Source: Podospora comata (taxonomy: Eukaryota; Ascomycota; Sordariomycetes; Sordariales; Podosporaceae). From it: DNA of 64,000 nt. The position numbers and the translations under genes are program-made. Position 1 is the first letter of the stretch. The number at the start of each line of letters is the position of its first letter. A model generated the notes under the pieces. The model had not been told where the DNA came from. It was given only the letters and a program-made list of their open reading frames with translations, and searched no databases. Positions 55,445 to 64,000 of the stretch are shown here, in pieces. The stretch lies in assembly GCA_017354895.1 (NCBI GenBank), contig CP071499.1, positions 1,240,001 to 1,304,000 of the forward strand, in the 5' to 3' direction.

Positions 55445-56608
55445 ATGGCCGGACAGATAGTAACCAGATCCTCGGGTTGGGCCCGCCGATCACAACCTTC
55501 ATGGACCAACATCCTGACCCTCTTCGCTTGCTTGGCCTGTCACGCCTTGGCCTTCACACCAGATGCCCCTGAGCCTGTCGAGACATTGATAATCGACACC
55601 AGAAGTCCATACAAGACAGACAATGGGTGGGTGATGCTTTCACCAAGAGACGTGGAAGACTGGAAGCAGTGGAAGAAGCGTCAGAACAACAGGGACGACG
55701 ACGAGGACGAGAAATCAAGCTCATCAGCCAAGCCATCAGTAACAACAACATTCGCCATCGTTGCTGGAAAGCCCACACAAAGCAGCACTACATCTTCCGA
55801 GACCGCCCCAAGCGCCCTGCCAACACATCTCGACAGCTTGGCCTCTGGGTTCAAGGAAGGATCCAACGGTGATCCCAACGCATGCCCCAAATTCATCAAC
55901 TGGTTCCTTAACACCCCCGAGTTCAAGGAGTGCTACCCCCTCTCCATGCTCCTCGATGTAAGCTTTTCATCTCCATCCCTCTTTCCCTCCCATATATACT
56001 AACCCACCCAGCACTCCAAATCCTTCTTCGACGCCCAGCGCTCCCCGGTAACCATCACCCGCACCCTCGACGCCACCTGCGCGGCCAACGCCACCCGCTG
56101 CTCCCAGTACTTTGCCCAGCTAGCCCAAAACTTCACCTCGACGGAAAACTGCGGCAATGACTACACCTGGGGCACACCCGCCATCGTCAACACGTACAAG
56201 GCCATGGTTGCCTACGCGCCCATTTATAGTGTCGGCTGTTTACGGGATGAGAAGACGTCGGCGTACTGCTTTGCCAATGCTGTGGGCAACACCACCAGCA
56301 GGGGGAACACTTATTTGTACACCCTCCTCCCGTTCAACAAGAGCTTGCCTGGGAGTAGCGTGACGACGTGTGACGAATGTACGAGGCAGACGATGAATAT
56401 CTACCAGGCATCGACGGCGGATAGGAGGCAGCAGATCAGCCTGACGTATGAGGGGGCCGCGAAGCAGATTAATCTTGTTTGCGGGCCGGGGTTTGTGCAG
56501 GAGACGCTGGCGCCCGAGGCGGTGAGGAGTTGGGCGGGGAGGAAGGGGAGGGTGGTGGAGTGGACGGGGTTTGGGGTTGTGATGGGGGTGTTGGTGTGGT
56601 TGATTTAA
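55445..56608 (+). CDS. DUF7729-type secreted/GPI-anchored fungal protein
   Basis: Extracellular or wall-attached protein of unknown function. Two exons: 55445-55957 and 56012-56608 (intron 55958-56011, GTAAGC donor, phase 0), 1110 nt, 369 aa. The hydrophobic segment NILTLFACLACHALA at residues 22-36 acts as a signal peptide after a basic leader. An acidic/Ser/Thr-rich low-complexity region spans ~75-130. The folded core runs from CPKFINWFLNTPEFKECYPLSMLL through HSKSFFDAQRS, LDATCAANATRCSQYFAQLAQNF and CGNDYTWG, to TTCDECTRQTMNIYQASTADRRQQISLTYEGAAKQINLVCG. It is rich in Cys and N-glycosylation sequons. The C-terminus ends in a hydrophobic tail (GFGVVMGVLVWLI), consistent with GPI attachment. 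The family label is from memory of the fungal domain pattern; the layout is seen directly. Confidence 0.82.
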
Positions 56609-57650
56609 GGGGGTTTTTTTTTTTTGGTCTGTGAGGCGCGTGGTTTGGTTCTTGTTCGATACCCCCCTTTTTTTTTGTTTTGTTTTTTGTTGTTTGGAGA
56701 GAGCGATTTCTACGACATATCTATTGGACCTTTTGTCGACATACATGCACACAAAAAGACAGGTTCACACACGTCATTTTACGGACCATCTTTTGGAAAT
56801 GATGGGGAACTGCATAATTTCTATTTATTTCTCCCTTTTTGGAAGGGAAGATGAAAATTTGGTGGGATGGACACAGAAGATTGGGTGAGGATGAGGATAA
56901 TGGTTCTGGAATTTTGCGCGGCGTGCTTTTGGGAAAATTACTATGATTCGGGGCAAGGAAAGATTCATGACGGGTTGGCTGATATGATATTATTCGAGCG
57001 TGGAGTTCATGTACATACCTTTATGATGTTTGTTTCTGGCTCGTATCGACCTTACTTTACTGGTCTACAACTGCTCAACAAGACCTTGTGTTAGAGAAAT
57101 GTAATGTTGATATTTATTGAAGATGTTAACCTCTATTTGTCTACCTATCTTGCTCGTTGTGCCATGGCCTAGCCATCAGGTACCTCACTGCCATTGCCCT
57201 CCGGCTGGTTGTCCACACACTGCTTCTGCCTCCACCATGCTGTCCAATATGATGCCGGCTTACTGACAGCACCACACGCACAGCATCATACTCAACACCG
57301 GACACACCGGCACCATGACGTGATGCAAGAGTGTACTTGAACTGAAACGATCGATGGAATGTGTGAATAAAAGAAAGCTATTGAAAGGAGCGTATATGAC
57401 CATATATATACCCGAAAGAACACATATAACCAAGCTACCAAGCTCTCTACAGCCCTACCTTCTTCACACCGTAGGTACCACACGTGTACCTTTGCAATAT
57501 ACCCAGTTATCCTGCTCCTCTGACCTTTTTCAATAGTTGCTACACAGTGAGAAAACTGCCAAACCCCCTTATCACCGTTAAAAAAAACCGACCATCACTG
57601 ACGTTTATACCTAGGTAGTTTTTGTCACAGAATTTCCCCACCCGCACCAT
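56609..57650. other. Convergent 3' regions, 1 kb
   Basis: Between the DUF7729 gene (+) and the metalloprotease gene (-). T-rich tracts follow the first stop. The overlapping frames at 56624-57094 have no domain. Confidence 0.5.
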
Positions 57651-59186
57651 TTAATGGCCAGCATAATGCAAAACATTGCCATATACCATGGGCATCACTG
57701 GCATCACTGGCATCACCGGCATCACTGGCACCATTGGCACTGTGACCATGCCGCCTCCATAGAACCCATTGCAAGAACAACAACAGCAGCAGCTTTGAAC
57801 AGGCATGCGATTCACCAGAGGTGCAGGTTGCCACGCGACCTGACCCGAAGTCACCTGTATGCTGCAGTTGCCATTGACAACTTGAACCGATGCACCTGGC
57901 CCTTGACAATTGACAACAATCGAGGCGTTTTGTCCTTGGCCGCCATTATTGACAACAACTGAGGCGCTTGGTCCCTGGCCGTGGTAGCTAACGCTGTGTG
58001 TGTAAGATGTGAGAGGCTGCGTAACTGTGCTGACTGTTCCCACGGTCCCTGAAACCTGGCGGTTGCCGGTGACGTTTGTCTGGGGTTTGGTTTCTGGGAC
58101 GGTGACCAGACTTGTGCCGGGTGTCGGTTTTTGGACTGGTTTGCTCGTTGTGACCACTGCTGGCTTGGCGGGTGTCGGTGCTACCACTGGTTTCCTCGTG
58201 GCGGTGACGACCGGTTTTGGTATTGGCTTCGGGGCTACCTCTGGTTTCCTCGTCGGGGCAACAACCGGTTTTCGTGTTGGCTTTGGTGTTGGCTTCGAGG
58301 CTATCGGGAGAGGATAGAGGGCCATCAAGAATTTCTTGTCTCCATCCGACAGGACACTGTTTAGCGGTACGGGCTGGATTTTGTTATGCGTGTCTCCAAT
58401 CTCTATCCGGTAATGCATGATGGAGTGTTTGTCGTACGGTGCGAGCTTTATTCGTAGGGACTGATGTTTCTTGTAATTATGCTGCACCTTTTCCGCAGTC
58501 CATCCTGTCTTTGCCTGTAGGACCCTCCAGTTCCAGTCGGCACGACAGTCTGGATGTCCGTGTTCGTGCTCCATGCCCAACGCATGACCAAACTCATGCA
58601 ATATTGTGCGCTGGAGCCACTGCCTTCTTTTTTCCGCCGATTTTATTGTCGTCGACCGATTAATCCATAAGGTGGGCTTATTAGGGTAACGCTCTGCATC
58701 GCGGGCAAGGTAGCTACAAGACTCCTTGTCGTTGAACTGGACGCGGATGTCCGAGTCGCCAGAAGTTCCGTCTGTAAAGAAGAAGAACTTGATCCGCAGA
58801 GGAAGTGAGTTGTAATGCTTATTGACAAGCTGTTTTACATAGTCCTTTTCTTGTGTCGTACCGTTAAGGAAGCGCACTTTCAGCTGGCGCTTATCGGAGG
58901 GCCACAAGAGGTCGTTTCTAGCTGCTCCGCATACCGGCGCTGGGGATATGCGCCGTGAGAATGTGATCTCATCATCCTCATCGTCAGACTCGTCATCATC
59001 ACTATCGTCAGAGTCGTCATCATCGTACTCGTCAGAGTCATAGTCGTCTTCTGAAAACTCAGAGTCGTCGGTGGAGCGGATAAGGGCGGCGGCTATCCTC
59101 AACTTGGTACGGGCAACATAGGACTTCAAGCGACGTTTAGAGCGGTCCCATAGCCCGGGTTTGGTCATATTTATCGTATCAGCCAA
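57651..59186 (-). CDS. Metzincin-like zinc metalloprotease with acidic N-terminus and Pro/Thr-rich, Cys/MPV-repeat tail
   Basis: Single exon, 511 aa. The catalytic domain spans about residues 90-292. HEFGHALGMEH at 197-207 gives the full HExxHxxGxxH zinc site (His197, Glu198, His201, His207), and SIMHY at 255-259 is the Met-turn, as in astacin-type metzincins. The strand WINRSTT and the C-terminal LSDGDKKFLMALYP close the domain. No signal peptide: the N-terminus is basic (residues 10-32), then strongly acidic (Asp/Glu/Ser 40-73). After 295 comes a low-complexity Pro/Thr/Lys region with repeated (T/P)RKPVVAP units, then Gly/Val/Asn-rich Q-G-P-x-A-S repeats. Next is a SCCCCCSC cluster near 470 and an MPV tripeptide repeat near 490-502. 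The missing secretion signal is odd for a metzincin. The substrate is unknown. Confidence 0.85.
   Translation of the reverse strand: MADTINMTKPGLWDRSKRRLKSYVARTKLRIAAALIRSTDDSEFSEDDYDSDEYDDDDSDDSDDDESDDEDDEITFSRRISPAPVCGAARNDLLWPSDKRQLKVRFLNGTTQEKDYVKQLVNKHYNSLPLRIKFFFFTDGTSGDSDIRVQFNDKESCSYLARDAERYPNKPTLWINRSTTIKSAEKRRQWLQRTILHEFGHALGMEHEHGHPDCRADWNWRVLQAKTGWTAEKVQHNYKKHQSLRIKLAPYDKHSIMHYRIEIGDTHNKIQPVPLNSVLSDGDKKFLMALYPLPIASKPTPKPTRKPVVAPTRKPEVAPKPIPKPVVTATRKPVVAPTPAKPAVVTTSKPVQKPTPGTSLVTVPETKPQTNVTGNRQVSGTVGTVSTVTQPLTSYTHSVSYHGQGPSASVVVNNGGQGQNASIVVNCQGPGASVQVVNGNCSIQVTSGQVAWQPAPLVNRMPVQSCCCCCSCNGFYGGGMVTVPMVPVMPVMPVMPVMPMVYGNVLHYAGH
57690..57735 (-). repeat. 9-bp coding repeat (Val-Met-Pro)n
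   Basis: Imperfect GGCATCACT units on the + strand encode VMP/MPV repeats at the C-terminus of the metalloprotease. The translation is Met/Pro-rich. Confidence 0.9.
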
Positions 59187-59505
59187 TGATTCTGGCTCTG
59201 CTTCGCACTAAGAATAAGGTAATACGATGGTCGTAGAGGATCCGGGATACAACTGCCGTCGAGAGACGTGAGGAGGTTGCTCAAAGGTCGGACCAGCTAA
59301 GAACGAGAACGCAGCTGCTGTTGACTGCCTAAACACATGGAAAGTAGGTCTCAGCCTCGTCGCCATGTCGTACAAGACATGCGTGCGAGCCTTCGAATTC
59401 ATGGCGGCCGTTCATTCGCTGAACCTCCTGATTTACTCTCTGCGACGGCATTGCAATGACTTCGGGGCTACCAAGGGGTAAGGGCTGTTATTGCATTTCA
59501 ACTCT

Positions 59506-59574
59506 CCCTTAAACCGTTTGATTAGGGCAGAGTGGATGGGATATCATATTTTTGGCTGGGTATTGTCGTATATG
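59506..59574 (-). pseudogene. Truncated, transition-mutated 5S rRNA copy
   Basis: Matches only the 5' ~69 bases of the neighbouring 5S genes; the 3' half is absent. The changes are mainly C-to-T and G-to-A (for example ATGGTCGTATGT became ATTGTCGTATAT, and GAGCGGACGGGATGCC became GAGTGGATGGGATATC). Its helix II strands no longer pair fully. The 5' flank is shared with the intact copies. Confidence 0.8.
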
Positions 59575-59778
59575 ATAGTTAGCGACAGAGCCGGCCATGA
59601 TAAGAAAGCCTTTTCTTGAAGAACAATTCTAGAATGATGGTGAGATTATTCATCATCTTCTTAACACCAGGTTGAATCATGATCAACAGACAAGATCCAA
59701 AACAGTCACATTCAAAAACTCAACTCATCTCCTCGGGCCGTAACAAGAAAAAGAAAAAAAAAGGAGGCAAAAGCCAAA

Positions 59779-59898
59779 ACATACAACACCGAGAATTCCC
59801 CAGTGGTCACCCGCCTGAGTACTGATTCGGCCCCTCAACCATTTGACTAGGGCAGAGCGGACGGGATGCCGTATTTTTGGTTGGGTATGGTCGTATGT
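59779..59898 (-). rRNA. 5S ribosomal RNA (copy A)
   Basis: Exactly 120 bases. The 5' end ACATACGACCATACCC and 3' end GGTGTTGTATGT pair as helix I. Internal motifs GGCATCCCGTCCGCTCTGCC, CAGTACTCAGG and GGGTGACCACTGGGGAATTC match fungal 5S. Helix II is formed by CAACCA and TGGTTG. A T-rich Pol III terminator follows on the minus strand. A TCATAATGG element lies about 28-36 bases upstream, as an external Pol III promoter would. Dispersed 5S genes are usual in Sordariomycetes. Confidence 0.9.
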
Positions 59899-60161
59899 GA
59901 TAGTCAGCATCAGAGCCGGCCATTATGAGAAAGCTTTGCTTCTTGAAGAACCAACTCTACCCTGTAGCTATTCAGGCACCACATCTCGATATCAGAATGA
60001 TGGCGGGATCATTCACCATCTTCTTAACCCCCAGACTGGATCATATCAATAATGAACACTGAGCAAATCGTCACATCTGACCCAGGTCCCCAGCTATCCC
60101 TGATGAATGATCCATTAGCCAAAAAAAGAAAAAAAGAGAAAAAGAGAAAAAAAAGACTAAA

Positions 60162-60281
60162 ACATACAACACCGAGGATTCCCCAGTGGTCACCCACCTG
60201 AGTACTGATTCGGCCGGTCAGCTGTTTGACTCGGGCAGAGCGGACGGGATGCCGTATTTTCAGCTGCGTATGGTCGTATGT
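60162..60281 (-). rRNA. 5S ribosomal RNA (copy B)
   Basis: 120 bases, same ends and internal control motifs as copy A. It differs at several positions, including both strands of helix II, which read CAGCTG and CAGCTG (self-complementary and fully paired), so pairing is preserved by compensatory change. A T-run terminator follows and an ATAATG upstream element is conserved. Confidence 0.9.
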
Positions 60282-61063
60282 GATAGTCAACACCAGAGCG
60301 TGTCATTATGACAGGATCGGAGAAGAGCTTTTCTGGGAGACCGAACTCTACCCCCTATATCTCGACAGTCTATTGACTATGCAGACATGCTTCATGAGCT
60401 CAGAAAGAGAACAAATACAAGAGAAACGGCAAGTAAGCACTAGAGATGTTCTCTTGGATGTATCTCAGGAAAGGCAAGTGGCCAAGTGTCGAATCATTGG
60501 TGCTGGGACAACAGCTCATCATGATATGTTCCTCTTCAATTTTCTTTGAACAGGCAGTCAGTTAAAAGAGAGATAATATGAGACGGCCCAGAATATGGCC
60601 GAAAGCCAAAGGAATCAGCCACGAAAGACAGGAACTGACATACACATAGAACTCGACACCAGTAATCATATCATCACAAAGAAAGCCTCAGGAGTATGTC
60701 AAGATCAATTGCCCGCTTTTTTAGCCCTGTCCCAATCATGTCGAATATCCTCGGTTTTGTCATGCCCCAGAAGTAACCCTTTGCTGATTCCGGTCGTCAG
60801 ACCTTCCTGGTGAGAAGTGAACGCCCGTTTTGACAGAATTTCCCCAAGAAACAAAGCACGTATTAGTTGTTGTAAGCTGCCTCGTTTTGTTCTTTTTTTT
60901 TGCCTTGCCCGCGAGACGGAGCAGAGCTCTGGGTTGTATTCCACTAGCTTCTGAATTTGTTCGCTAGTTAAACCACAGACAAAAAGCAGACCTTTCCCTA
61001 AGAACCCCTGAGATGCCCCAAAACACGAAAAGATGATGTTGCCCCGCAAAGAGTGCTGACCAT

Positions 61064-61928
61064 TTAGACCTCGGTGGTGACCTTGGCCTTGGCGTTGGTG
61101 ACCTTGACGGATAATTGCTTGGCTCTGGCAATGATCTCGATGCGCTTTCTGGAGGAGACGTTGTGGGCGATCCTGTAAACAGTTAGTCAGTTTTGTTTGT
61201 TCAAACCTCACTCGGCAGCGTTCCATATTCGCGGGCTCGGAACGGGAGGATGGGGACGTACTCGGCAGCATAGGTCTTGTTGTGCATGAGGAGGAGCTCG
61301 ACGTCACGGACGTTGCTGACGAGGAAGGCCTTGTGGCCGGAGGGCATCATGTGGCGGGTCTTCTTGTTGGAGCCATAGCCGATCTAGAGAGTATTGCAAA
61401 CGCACAGGTTAGCCACTGTCGTTTGTAGTCCGTGACTTGTGAAGTCTAATTGTCTGCCCCGCCTCGAAAAAAACAGCAGCAATTCCGCATGCTCAATTCG
61501 AGGCTCCCCCGAGATGAAAAATGTGCCACATACCGAGGGCATAGCAAGGTTGCTCTTGAACCGTCTGCGGACTCTGTTGTCGATACCCTTGGGCTTGCGC
61601 CAGGCCGAGTCCACCCGCATGAACCGGTCACTCTGGTGGCGGGTGAAGCGCTTCGTGCCTGTTCAGAACCATTCTCGTCAACAATCATGTCCCTCCAATT
61701 TTCATCCATGAATCGCGGGTGGTTGCTGTGTTGTCGCCCAGATCGAGCGAGGGAAAACATCGTGTGTATGATTTGTGCGGATAGTGTCGTCGGGGTGGGA
61801 TATTTTGGATTCGTGGTACGTACGCTTCTTGACGATCGGGACGTGCTTCTTGGCGGCAACCATCTTTGCAAAGTGTTAGAAATCGACTGTATCAATTGAG
61901 CGATGATAGCGGGGGTGCCGGTACATAC
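61064..61928 (-). CDS. RPL32: 60S ribosomal protein eL32
   Basis: Large-subunit ribosomal protein. Coding exons: 61863-61824, 61658-61534, 61383-61262, 61172-61064; 396 nt, 131 aa. A further 5' leader intron (61928-61864; GTATGT donor, TTCTAAC branch, GCAAAG acceptor) ends directly at the ATG, so the leader exon lies above 61928. The protein reads [101 protein letters not shown], ending AKVTTEV, the canonical eL32 sequence and length. The first two coding introns are 165 and 150 nt, longer than others in the window. I looked for box C/D elements in them and found no convincing snoRNA. Phases match at every junction. Confidence 0.96.
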
Positions 61929-62569
61929 CTTGACGGTGTTTTGTCGGATTGATGGTGGACGATGGGCTGGCGTCGATATCGGGACCTACCTTGGGAAAAA
62001 ATCCAGAAATTGGGAGAGCTGGTGGGCTTAGGGCTGGTGTGGAAAATTGTTAGACAGGTGGTCTGTGCGCACAGACTAACTCGCCGCGGAATCTTGGCAG
62101 TTGCGGCACAGATTGTCAATGTTGTGGGGCCCAAATATCTTATCGATAAGCCCTATTTCCGTCATTAATGCAAGCGATATGAGGCAGCATTCCTTTGCTG
62201 GACGAACGAGGAGAAGTTGGAGGATGATATGATCCCCGAAAAGCCATGATCCATTATGAAAATATGAGTCTATGTGCTTGCTGAAAAAATGCTACATCAC
62301 CCTCAAAAAGCAGCGCCGGCCCCCTCAAAGACCTGACGCTATCATCTATCGATGCTTGATATTCCCCTTGTTGAGGGAAGTCTCCTGGGTGACGTGCCTC
62401 ATCATGGCCCTCAACAGACCCAGCATCCGAGGGCGATCAGGGGATACAGTCTTGCACTGAATCTGTGGTGTTGTAGACCACGACAGTGGACTAATCCTGA
62501 AGCCGTCTGGTCCAGTCTTTTGACAAACGCCCAGCCCGCCGAAAATCCCGTCCTATACTTGAAGCTCCT
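61929..62569. promoter_or_regulatory. Upstream region of RPL32 and 3' end of the DnaJ gene
   Basis: About 640 bases. It holds the RPL32 leader exon and promoter, and the DnaJ gene's 3' untranslated region. No specific ribosomal-protein promoter element could be assigned by eye. Confidence 0.5.
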
Positions 62570-63926
62570 TTACTGGGTAGCGCACTGGGGGCCGCCCTCA
62601 CCGTCATCCTCGTCTTCCTCCCACTCCCCGCCGCTGTATCTAGGGTCTCCTTGGTGTGCGCCCATCTAAGATTTGAGTCAGCAGTGTTCAGTTTTCATCA
62701 GTCCGGGAGAGAGAAAACATACCTCTTCAATGTCCGCATCGTCCGTGAATTCGACGTCATCAATTTCGTCAGCAGCAATAGGGGGTCCTGGAGGAGGGAG
62801 AAGCTTCTTCAGCGCCTCGTGGTCGTCGTCACTCTCGAGCCAGCCGTCCTTGGGGAACTCAATCTTGACAACAAGGTACAGGTCACCCTTGGCCTCACCG
62901 CGCTTGTGAGGCATGCCCTCGCCCTCGACCTTGAGAACCTGGCCGGGGCGGAGGACCTTGCCGCGAGGGTAGTTGATGTGAATACCTCTGCCATCAAGGT
63001 GCTTGACCACAACGCGAGAGAAGCCGGTGAGAGCCTCAGCAAGCGTGACATTGAGGTCGGCCGAGAGATCGTGACCGATACGGGTGAAGACGTCATGGGG
63101 CTCCTCGACAAGGTGGAAGATCAAATCGCCGGGGGTTTGGTCTGGCAATTGGTCTGCCTCGCCTTGGAGCACGATGCGGTCTCCTTGCATGGAGCCACGG
63201 TCGATGTAGAGCTCCAGTGCCTTCTTCTCCTTGACAGTCCGCTTGCCCTTGCACTTCTTGCACCTGTCCTTCTCCTTGTAGTAGTTGCCCGAGCCCTCGC
63301 AGTGGTCGCAACGAATAATTTCTTGACGAGCGAGACCTGGGCCGAATGGGCGGAGAATCTCTCTGACACCCTGACCGCGGCACTTCTCGCATGGATTTGG
63401 CGCAACCTTCTCCTTCGCACCGCTACCCTTGCACTGGCTGCACACAACCTGCTTCTCGGCGGCGAACTTGACAGTCTTCCCCTTATAAAGTTCTTCAAGC
63501 GTCACCTTGTAGGCCTGCTCTTCGTCGGGACTGCGTCTGGGACGTCTGGGCATACCACGGCCACCGCCGGGCATGCCACCCATACCGCCCATGCCGAACA
63601 TCTGGGAAAGGATGTCGTTCATGTCCATGCCCGGACCGCCCGGGCCGCCGCCTCTTGATGGGTCAAAGGCAGCCATGCCATGGGTATCGTAGAGTTCGCG
63701 CTTCTCGTCATCGCGAAGAATCTCGTAGGCTTGTGTGATGGCCTTGAACTTGGCCTCGGACTCGACACGCTTGTCTTCGGAGACCTTGTCGGGATGGTGT
63801 AGCAGGGCCAACTGGTTTGTAATCGTCAGTGTCTACCGGGTAAGACCCGTGGTGGCACAGTACATACCTTTCGATAGGCCTTCTTGATATCATTTGGGCT
63901 GGCAGACTTGTCTACGCCGAGGAGAG
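62570..63926 (-). CDS. YDJ1: Type I DnaJ/HSP40 co-chaperone (YDJ1-like), partial at 5' end
   Basis: Cytosolic HSP70 co-chaperone. Visible exons: 63926-63868, 63811-62723, 62665-62570; the first exon(s), with the start codon, lie beyond 64000. The J domain includes LLGVDKSASPNDIKKAYRK and, across the intron, LALLHHPDK with the essential HPD. Then comes a Gly/Met-rich linker (FGMGGMGGMPGGG). The zinc-binding region has four Cys modules: CSQCKGSG, CEKCRGQG, CDHCEGSG and CKKCKGKR. The C-terminal substrate-binding domains follow (DLSADLNVTLAEALTGF; GRGIHINYPRGKVLRPGQ). The last exon adds an acidic tail and ends QCATQ, a CaaX farnesylation box as in yeast Ydj1. Introns: 63867-63812 and 62722-62666 (GTATGT donors). 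Confidence 0.94.
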
Positions 63927-64000
63927 CTGCGAGTAGGAAAATTCGCAGTCAGTAATCTTTCAGATAGCCAAGGCTGCCTAAAGGATGTAGGATGCGACTC
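63927..64000 (-). other. YDJ1: Intron of the DnaJ gene running off the window
   Basis: The acceptor TACTCGCAG abuts the exon at 63926, with the branch-like ACTGAC about 15 bases upstream of it. The exon with the start codon is outside the window. Confidence 0.75.

Larger units (their letters stand above)
59187..61063. other. Interval holding a tandem cluster of 5S-bearing units
   Basis: No protein gene is supported. Three related minus-strand units are arranged head to tail: a partial 5S (about 59506-59574), then full copies at 59779-59898 and 60162-60281. Spacing between 5' ends is 324 and 383 bases. Sequence flanking each 5S 5' end (the motif CCGGC..ATAATG and the matching TCTTCTTAAC further out) is shared too, so the duplicated unit is larger than the 5S gene. 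The stretch 60300-61063 is featureless apart from the eL32 3' region. Confidence 0.75.

Noticed and set aside
61384-61823. Possible intronic snoRNA in the long RPL32 introns
   Set aside because: Isolated CTGA and GATGA-like words occur, but no box C/D pair with a terminal stem could be assembled.
62651-63658. 335-residue plus-strand frame opposite the DnaJ gene
   Set aside because: Antisense shadow of a clear HSP40 coding sequence with four zinc-binding Cys modules.

Overview
This window is ordinary euchromatic DNA from a filamentous ascomycete, most likely a Sordariomycete of the order Sordariales. The evidence is gene density (21 protein genes in 64 kb), short introns of about 46-90 nt with fungal signals (GTAAGT-type donors, CTAAC/CTGAC branch sites, short acceptors), dispersed 5S rRNA genes outside any rDNA array, a TIM23/external-NADH-dehydrogenase/CUL4 gene set, and fungus-specific families (DUF2985, DUF7729, fungal L-type lectin). 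The species cannot be named from sequence alone. No transposon, CRISPR array, prophage or recognisable secondary-metabolite cluster was seen.

Layout. 1-6.5 kb: dephospho-CoA kinase (-), a fungal protein of unknown function (-) and TIM23 (-), whose promoter is shared with the next gene. 6.5-15.7 kb: a seven-exon THADA/Trm732 gene (+) converging on a seven-exon ITC1/ACF1-like chromatin remodeller subunit (-). 17.4-23.5 kb: three secretory-pathway genes, ALG8 (-), an EMP47-like cargo lectin (+, KKYL tail) and a PDI-like protein without CxxC (+, RDEL tail). 23.5-28 kb: tRNA-Val(CAC), a cytochrome P450 (+) and a PEX11-type peroxin (-). 28-36 kb: external NADH dehydrogenase (-), a 3.1 kb gene-free interval, then a large low-complexity membrane protein (+). 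36-47 kb: an SLC35F6-like transporter (-), a DUF2985 membrane protein (-), COG1 (+), a peroxisomal enoyl-CoA isomerase (-, HKL tail) and a PQ-loop transporter (-). 47-57 kb: a frameshifted mitochondrial-type coiled-coil gene (+), CUL4 (+), a 3.7 kb gene-free interval and a DUF7729 secreted/GPI-type protein (+). 57-64 kb: a metzincin-like metalloprotease (-), a tandem cluster of 5S rRNA units (-), ribosomal protein eL32 (-) and a YDJ1-type DnaJ protein (-, CATQ tail) whose 5' end runs off the window.

How the genes relate. These are mostly independent housekeeping genes. Loose themes are ER/Golgi biogenesis (ALG8, EMP47-like, PDI-like, COG1), mitochondria (TIM23, NADH dehydrogenase) and peroxisomes (PEX11, ECI). 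Exon structures were worked out by hand from splice signals. For almost every multi-exon gene the summed exon length is an exact multiple of three, which supports the models, but none is confirmed by transcripts.

The most interesting items are: two 5S rRNA copies with compensatory changes in helix II plus a decayed third copy; micro-exons of 4, 8 and 8 nt in two neighbouring genes; a GC-AG intron; a redox-dead PDI; a coiled-coil gene split by a frameshift; and a metalloprotease with an acidic head and a Cys/MPV-repeat tail. I do not see convincing evidence for an entirely new multi-gene system.
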